Source: Amycolatopsis australiensis (lineage in GTDB: Bacteria; Actinomycetota; Actinomycetes; Mycobacteriales; Pseudonocardiaceae). Taken from it: a stretch of DNA of 64,000 nucleotides. Where the stretch lies: contig NZ_FPJG01000006.1 in assembly GCF_900119165.1 (NCBI RefSeq), positions 6,853,501 to 6,917,500 of the forward strand, read 5' to 3'. Below, in pieces: positions 56,442 through 64,000 of the stretch (positions are counted from its first letter, which is position 1; each line of letters begins with the position of its first letter). Below the pieces are notes generated by a model. That model had not been told where the DNA came from. It saw only the letters and a program-made list of their open reading frames with translations, and did no database searches. A program made the position numbers and the translations under genes.

Positions 56442-57265
56442 GCGGGCCCTTCCTCGACGGCGGTTCGGACGAGCCGCTCGGCCTCAGACCTGTCTACCGC
56501 GTCCACAGTGGACTCGGCCACGTGTTCTTTCCGCAGCCACACGAAGTACTCGACGTTCCCGGACGGCCCCGGCAGCGGGCTCGCGGTGACCCCGCGCAGC
56601 GCGAGCCCGAGTTTCGCGGCCTCGTCGATGACCCCGAGCACCGATTCGGCACGCAGCCCGGGATCGCGGACCACGCCGCCGCTGCCGAGCCGGTCCTTGC
56701 CCACCTCGAACTGCGGTTTCACCATCGGCACCAGGTCGGCGCCTTCGCGCGCGCAGGCGGCGAGCGCGGGCAGCACGAGCTTGAGGGAGATGAACGAGAG
56801 GTCCCCGACGACGAGGTCGACCTGCCCGCCGAGGTCTTCGGGCGTGAGGTTGCGGACGTTGGTGCGGTCCATGACCACGACGCGTTCGTCGGTGCGGATC
56901 CGCCAGTCGAGGAGGCCGCGGCCGACGTCGGCGGCGATCACGGCCGCGGCGCCGTTGCGCAGCAGGACGTCGGTGAAGCCGCCGGTGGACGCGCCGGCGT
57001 CGAGGCAGCGCTTGCCCTCGACGCTCAGGTCCGTGAACGCTTCCAGCGCGCCGAGGAGCTTGTGGGCGCCGCGCGAGGCCCAGCCGGGGTCGTCTTCGTC
57101 TTTGACGACGATCGGCGCGTCGGACTCGACGCCGGTGGCGGGCTTGGTGGCCACCATGCCGCGCACGGTGACCTTGCCGCCGGTGATCAGGGCCGAAGCC
57201 TGCTCGCGCGACCGGGCGAGGCCGCGCCGAACCAGTTCCGCGTCGAGGCGCGCCCGCTTGGGCAC
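56438..57265 (-). CDS. tlyA: TlyA-type rRNA 2'-O-methyltransferase
   Basis: 275 residues. An N-terminal S4 domain (about 5-65, RLDAELVRRGLARSREQASA) precedes an FtsJ-like methyltransferase with SAM motif CLDAGASTGGFTDVLL and the catalytic segment VDLVVGDLSFISLKLVLPAL; VPMVKPQFEVGK completes the KDKE-type site. In mycobacteria TlyA methylates 16S and 23S rRNA and sets capreomycin sensitivity. The gene is 5 bp after the small gene and overlaps nadK. Confidence 0.94.
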   Translation of the reverse strand: MPKRARLDAELVRRGLARSREQASALITGGKVTVRGMVATKPATGVESDAPIVVKDEDDPGWASRGAHKLLGALEAFTDLSVEGKRCLDAGASTGGFTDVLLRNGAAAVIAADVGRGLLDWRIRTDERVVVMDRTNVRNLTPEDLGGQVDLVVGDLSFISLKLVLPALAACAREGADLVPMVKPQFEVGKDRLGSGGVVRDPGLRAESVLGVIDEAAKLGLALRGVTASPLPGPSGNVEYFVWLRKEHVAESTVDAVDRSEAERLVRTAVEEGPA

Positions 57266-57270
57266 CGTGG

Positions 57271-57468
57271 TCAGACCTTGTCGATGCTGGACAGGGCGAC
57301 CGTCAGCTCGGTGTGCACGGCGTCGAAGCGCTCGACGTGCTCCGCGAGCGGCAGCGCGTCCAGGTCGTCCAGGCCGGCGACGGCTTCCTCGATACCGGCC
57401 CGCGGGTCGGTCTGCTGGGAGAACGAACCGGGCGGCGGGCCCGGGACGGGGTACGGATGATCCTGCAC
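57271..57468 (-). CDS. Small conserved protein before tlyA
   Basis: 65 residues. A Pro-rich start (MQDHPYPVPGPPPGSF) leads to an acidic, helix-forming C-terminal half (GIEEAVAGLDDLDALPLAEH ... VHTELTVALSSIDKV). Small proteins of this kind occupy the same position between the HAD phosphatase and tlyA in mycobacteria (Rv1693). Function unknown. It lies 16 bp after the HAD gene stop and 5 bp before the tlyA start, which supports it being a real translated gene. Confidence 0.8.
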   Translation of the reverse strand: MQDHPYPVPGPPPGSFSQQTDPRAGIEEAVAGLDDLDALPLAEHVERFDAVHTELTVALSSIDKV

Positions 57469-57484
57469 AGTACGAAGGTATCAG

Positions 57485-58456
57485 TCAGGCGAGGCCGAGC
57501 CGTGCCTTGGCGGCGTCGCCGAGCTCGGTGACGCCGGTCTCCCAGGCCGTGTGGCACAGCGCGCGCAGCAGGTCGAGGTCGTCGCCGTCGCCGGTCACGG
57601 CCAGGACGTCGTCGCGCACTTCGACGGTCCAGCCGGGGCGAGGGCCGATCTTGAGGTCCTCGGCGCTGCAGGTGAGTGCGGTGAGGTCTTCGGCGACGTA
57701 GGTGCCGCGCTCGGCGGGCGCCGCCTCGATCAGCTGTTTCGGCGTCGCGACACCCGACAGGACGACGAGGGAGTCGATGCCCGCGGCGACCGCGCCGGCG
57801 ATGTCGGTGTCCAGCCGGTCGCCGACGACCAGCGGCCGCTCCGCACGCGCCGAGCGCGCGGCGGTCTCGAACAGCAGCGGCTCCGGCTTCCCGGCGACCA
57901 CGGGTACGGCGTCGGTGGCGGTCCGCAGCGCGGCGACCATGGAGCCGTTGCCGGGCAGCAGGCCGCGCTCGCTGGGGAGGGTGGCGTCGACATTGCAGGC
58001 CACCCAGAGCGCGCCGGCGCGGATGGCCAGGCAGGCTTCGGCCAGCGCGGCCCACGTGTTGTCGGGCGAGTGGCCCTGGACGACGGCCTGGACGCCCGGC
58101 GCGTTTTCCCGCACCGGCTTGAGCCCCGCCTCGCGGACCTCGGCGGCGAGCGACTCGGTGCCGACGACGAGCACTTCGGCGCCCGGCGCGAGCCGGTCCT
58201 TCAGCACCTGCACACCGGCCTGGGCGCTGGTGTGCACCTCACCGGCGTCGGCGGGCAGGCCGAGGCCGGTGAGGTGGTCGACGACCTCGGCCGGGGCCTT
58301 GGACGCGTTGTTCGTGACGAACCGGACGGGTGTGCCGTGCTCGCGCGCGGCCCGGACCGCCTCCGGGGCTCCCGGGATGACCCGGGAGCCGTGGTAGACG
58401 GTGCCGTCGAGGTCGAACAGGACGGCGTCGTAGGCCGCGAGCAGGGCGTCACTCAT
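57485..58456 (-). CDS. HAD-IIA family sugar/nucleotide phosphatase
   Basis: 323 residues. The HAD nucleophile is in AVLFDLDGTVYHGSRV; motif II Thr/Ser is in VRFVTNNASK; the type IIA cap follows; motif III/IV is KPEPLLFE ... LVVGDRLDTDIAGAVAAG. This is the NagD/p-nitrophenyl phosphatase group. It has a ~60-residue C-terminal extension after the core. The ATG at 58456 lies within the 3' end of the TPR gene (8-nt overlap). Corresponds by position to Rv1692, reported as a glycerol-3-phosphate phosphatase; substrate here is inferred. Confidence 0.88.
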   Translation of the reverse strand: MSDALLAAYDAVLFDLDGTVYHGSRVIPGAPEAVRAAREHGTPVRFVTNNASKAPAEVVDHLTGLGLPADAGEVHTSAQAGVQVLKDRLAPGAEVLVVGTESLAAEVREAGLKPVRENAPGVQAVVQGHSPDNTWAALAEACLAIRAGALWVACNVDATLPSERGLLPGNGSMVAALRTATDAVPVVAGKPEPLLFETAARSARAERPLVVGDRLDTDIAGAVAAGIDSLVVLSGVATPKQLIEAAPAERGTYVAEDLTALTCSAEDLKIGPRPGWTVEVRDDVLAVTGDGDDLDLLRALCHTAWETGVTELGDAAKARLGLA

Positions 58457-60464
58457 CGTTCTGCTGCTCGCCCCGCTGCCGGCCCGCGAGTTCGGCGGCA
58501 CGTTCGGCCGCGTCGGTCTCGTCGTTCTCGTCGGCCTCGGCCGAGTTGAGGAACCACTGGACGGCTTCGTCCGCGCGCCCGGCAGCCGCGAGGTTGTCGG
58601 CGTAGGCGTAGAACAGGCGGGCGCTCCACGGGTCACGCTTCTCGGGCTTGAGGTCGTCGCTCTGCAGCGAGACGACGGCGGCGTCGAGCTGCCCGAGGTC
58701 CCGCCGCGCCCCGGCCGCGACGATGGCCAGCTCGACCTGGGTGGCCTTGCTGAGCTTCGCGGTGTCGGCCTCCTTGGCGAGGTCGAGCGCGCGTTCGGGC
58801 CGGCCGAGGGCGCGTTCGGCGTCGGCGATGATGGCGATGTGGTCGTCGCTGCGGGTCATCCGCCGGACGGCCCGCAGTTCGGAGAGGGCCTCGGACCAGT
58901 TGCCGGCGTGGTAGGCGACCAGGCCGAGCGCCTCCCGCACGATCGGCACGCGCGAGGCCTTGGCCTTGGCGTACTTGGCGTGCTCGAGAGCGGCCTCGGG
59001 ATCGGTGTCCATGAGCCCACCGGCGGCGACGAGGTGCTTCCCGACGGTCTCGGCGAGCCCCTTGGGCAGGGTCCTCAGCTCGCGGCGGGCCTCCTCGTCG
59101 AGGTCGGAGAACTCGATGTCCTCGGGCAGCTCGGGGGCTTCGAGCAGTTCCTTGGCGAGGGCCTCGTCATCGAGCGGAGCGGAGACCTTGGGCCGCGGCT
59201 CCCGGCGCGGCCGCTCCTCGCGGCGCTGGTCGTCGCGCCGGTCGGGGCGGTTGCCGGAGTCGCGGAAACCGCCCCCGGTGCGCTCGCCGCGGTTGTCGGT
59301 GCTGCGGTTGCCGGTCTTGCGGTCGTCGGTCTTGCGGTCGTCGCGCTGGTAGCCGGCGCGGTTATCGCTGCCGCGGTCGTCGCGCTGGTAGCCGCCACTG
59401 CGGGCACCTCGGTCGTCGTCGCGGCGCTGGTAGGAGCCGCGATCACGCGAGTCGCTGCCCGAGCGGAAACCACCCGGACGGCCGCCACGGTCATCATCGC
59501 GCCGCTGGTAACCCCCGCGATCGCCGCGCGAATCATCGCGGCGGGCGCCGCCCTGCCCACGCTCATCGGAGCGGAAACCACCGGGGCGACTGTCGTCATC
59601 ACGGCGGTCGTTGCCTCGGCCACGCTCGTCCGAGCGGAAGCCACCCGGGCGACGGTCACCACTGCGGCCACGGTCATCCGAGCGGAAACCACCGGGACGG
59701 CGATCATCGCCACCCCGCCCACGCTCATCGGAACGGAAACCACCGGGGCGGCGATCATCGCCACTACGGCCACGGTCGTCCGAGCGGAAGCCACCCGGGC
59801 GACGGTCACCACTACGGCCACGGTCATCCGAGCGGAAACCACCGGAGCGGCGATCATCGCCACCCCGCCCACGGTCATCGGAACGGAAGCCGCCCGAGCG
59901 GCGATCATCGCCACTTCGACCGCGATCGTCCGAACGGAAACCGCCCGGGCGGGCGCCGCGGTCGTTGCCACGGCGGTCGTCCGGCCGGAAGCCGCCTGAG
60001 CGGCGGTCGTCGTCGCGGCGGCCGTAGCCGCCGGCTTCGCGGCGCTGGTAGTCGTCGCGGGAACCACCCGAACGGGGGCCTCGGTCGTCGTCGCGGCGGG
60101 TCGTGCCGCGGTCGTCCCAGCGGGGCTTGCGGTCGCCGGATGAGGCTTTGCCCTGGGGGCGGCCGCCTCGGTCGTCGTAGCCGCGACCGGATCGTTCGGT
60201 GCGGTCGCCGCCCGGGAACCGGGAACCGCCTCGGCGGTCGTCCCGATCGCCGAAGTTGCGGCTCTGACCTGCGGGTCCTCCACGCTGGCCGCGGTCGTCA
60301 CGGCGAGGGCCGCCCTGGTAACCGCCGTCGCGGCCGCCGCGGTCCTGCCGCGCGCCGCGCCGTTCTCCTCCTGGTCCGTCCGGCCGGCCCCGGGAGCCTT
60401 CGTCCCGGCGTGCCGACCGGCCGGACCCATCATCCGCTGAGTCTCGTCGACCGAACTCGGACAC
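58449..60464 (-). CDS. TPR protein with large Arg/Gly/Asp disordered domain
   Basis: 671 residues from the GTG at 60464, with AGGAGG five bases upstream. Residues 1 to about 425 are disordered and made of Arg, Asp and Gly. They include about nine tandem 16-17-residue repeats of RRPGGFRSDDRGRSGD type (DNA 59560-59960), plus YQRRDDDRG repeats. From ~425 a folded helical region follows, with TPR-like helices (AALEHAKYAKAKASRVPIVR, GNWSEALSELRAVRRMTRSD, RPERALDLAKEADTAKLSKA). Position matches Rv1691. The repeat domain resembles eukaryotic RGG regions that bind RNA and condense. The gene is directly downstream of the rRNA operon. Confidence 0.88.
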   Translation of the reverse strand: MSEFGRRDSADDGSGRSARRDEGSRGRPDGPGGERRGARQDRGGRDGGYQGGPRRDDRGQRGGPAGQSRNFGDRDDRRGGSRFPGGDRTERSGRGYDDRGGRPQGKASSGDRKPRWDDRGTTRRDDDRGPRSGGSRDDYQRREAGGYGRRDDDRRSGGFRPDDRRGNDRGARPGGFRSDDRGRSGDDRRSGGFRSDDRGRGGDDRRSGGFRSDDRGRSGDRRPGGFRSDDRGRSGDDRRPGGFRSDERGRGGDDRRPGGFRSDDRGRSGDRRPGGFRSDERGRGNDRRDDDSRPGGFRSDERGQGGARRDDSRGDRGGYQRRDDDRGGRPGGFRSGSDSRDRGSYQRRDDDRGARSGGYQRDDRGSDNRAGYQRDDRKTDDRKTGNRSTDNRGERTGGGFRDSGNRPDRRDDQRREERPRREPRPKVSAPLDDEALAKELLEAPELPEDIEFSDLDEEARRELRTLPKGLAETVGKHLVAAGGLMDTDPEAALEHAKYAKAKASRVPIVREALGLVAYHAGNWSEALSELRAVRRMTRSDDHIAIIADAERALGRPERALDLAKEADTAKLSKATQVELAIVAAGARRDLGQLDAAVVSLQSDDLKPEKRDPWSARLFYAYADNLAAAGRADEAVQWFLNSAEADENDETDAAERAAELAGRQRGEQQNDE

Positions 60465-60503
60465 CTGGCCTCCTGCCGTGAAAAATCTTGTTCTGGACAT
60501 ACG

Positions 60504-60551
60504 CGTACGGCCCGCTAGGGCAGCCAACTGGCTATCCTAACGGGCCGTACG
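60504..60551 (-). terminator. rRNA operon terminator hairpin
   Basis: CGTACGGCCCG (60504-60514) pairs with CGGGCCGTACG (60541-60551), and an inner AGCC/GGCT stem caps it. It begins 9 nt past the 5S 3' end and is followed on the minus strand by an AU-rich stretch with a run of Us at about 60480-60486. Confidence 0.8.
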
Positions 60552-60560
60552 GAAGGTAAG

Positions 60561-60677
60561 TTCGGCGGTGTCCTACTCTCCCACAACCCTTCGGTTGCAG
60601 TACCATCGGCGCTGTCAGGCTTAGCTTCCGGGTTCGGAATGGGACCGGGCGTTTCCCTGACGCTATAACCACCGAAA
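60561..60677 (-). rRNA. rrf: 5S ribosomal RNA
   Basis: About 117 nt. The 5' arm GTTTCGGTGGTTATAGCG and the 3' arm CGCTGAA-type closing sequence (here ACACCGCCGAA) form helix I. The conserved internal stretch CCCATTCCGAACCCGG and the late GTGGGAGAGTAGG are intact. Last gene of the rRNA operon, about 70 nt after 23S. Ends estimated by helix I pairing, within a few bases. Confidence 0.95.
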
Positions 60678-60706
60678 CACTACGAAACAACACACACACC
60701 CGGTGT

Positions 60707-60734
60707 GGTGTTTCAGAGCTGTAGAGTGGATGCG
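60707..60734 (-). other. 3' half of the 23S processing stem
   Basis: Between 23S and 5S. Its transcript is complementary to 63873-63900 at 26 of 28 positions, with more pairing inward (60736-60749 region). Together they would form the long stem that RNase III cuts to release pre-23S rRNA. Confidence 0.75.
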
Positions 60735-60746
60735 TAACATCTTCGT

Positions 60747-63861
<3,115 letters not shown>

Positions 63862-64000
63862 ACAAAGATGCTCGCATCCACTCTACAGTTCTCAAACACC
63901 ACACCAGAAACAAACGTCCCTAGGGCGATAGCCCTGCGGCGTGTTGCCTCAGGACCCAACAGTGTGCACAGCGAACAACCGACCCTCCAGGCGCCGACCC
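63862..64000 (-). other. 16S-23S spacer, partial
   Basis: 139 nt of transcribed spacer upstream of 23S. It contains the left half of the processing stem (63873-63900) with a boxA-like TGTTTGAGAACT within it. A small hairpin AGGGCTATCGCCCT lies at about 63922-63935. No tRNA is seen in the visible part. 16S lies beyond the edge. Confidence 0.8.

Noticed and set aside
63862..64000. tRNA gene in the 16S-23S spacer
   Set aside because: No cloverleaf or T-loop motif is visible in the part present.

Overview
The window is high-GC, gene-dense actinobacterial chromosome. GTG starts, 1 to 4 nt start/stop overlaps, several start codons only 6-7 nt behind a TAnnnT-like -10 box (leaderless mRNAs) and the gene content point to a Pseudonocardiaceae-type organism, Amycolatopsis-like. 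That genus call is inference from gene order and style; no search was run. The right end is an rRNA operon (5S and 23S complete, 16S beyond the edge).

Layout. 1-5.4 kb: oxidative uronate catabolism, with transporter-kdgD-gudD (minus; gudD runs off the left edge) divergent from an IclR regulator and uronate dehydrogenase (plus), around a cluster of GTTC/GAAC operator half-sites. 5.4-7.7 kb: TetR regulator divergent from a PPOX-type flavoprotein and a PDR/VanB-type reductase. 7.7-13.1 kb: AraC regulator, a 0.9 kb C-rich minisatellite, then a two-gene resorcinol/hydroxyquinol operon whose first gene fuses maleylacetate reductase to hydroxyquinol 1,2-dioxygenase, followed by an FAD hydroxylase. 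13.1-19.2 kb: tandem Tat-exported GH95-like hydrolases and an M1 aminopeptidase. 19.3-23.2 kb: a Pls/PosA-type single-module peptide synthetase, the family that makes epsilon-poly-lysine-like polymers.

23.4-60.5 kb, minus strand, carries a housekeeping backbone in the order known from mycobacteria (Rv1691 to Rv1713): TPR protein, HAD, small protein, tlyA, nadK, recN, steA, mctB, pyrG, NUDIX, xerD, parA-like, (small RHH-like gene), scpA, scpB, rluB-like, cmk, (plsC-like), der. Accessory blocks interrupt it: KhtTU-like antiporter + DUF4267/TetR + S15 peptidase + methyltransferase (26.3-32 kb); acyltransferase, S53 peptidase, GntR/NCS1 transporter/racemase, alginate lyase and GH18 chitinase (39.8-48.8 kb) between pyrG and mctB; and a DUF1266 gene plus a frameshifted oxidoreductase between steA and recN.

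Outside the genes the window is rich in structured DNA: two C-rich minisatellite-like arrays, four tandem CTAGC-N3-GCTAG operators, a 31-bp palindrome in front of the NCS1 gene, a DasR-type site before the chitinase, a 52-nt near-perfect hairpin and a branched cruciform filling convergent gaps, and a long complementary stem flanking 23S. The best leads for something new are the racemase-like protein with an arylmalonate-decarboxylase-type Gly/Cys pair beside an NCS1 transporter, the small RHH-like protein coupled to ParA and ScpA/ScpB, the orphan Pls-type synthetase, and the repeat array inside the resorcinol locus.
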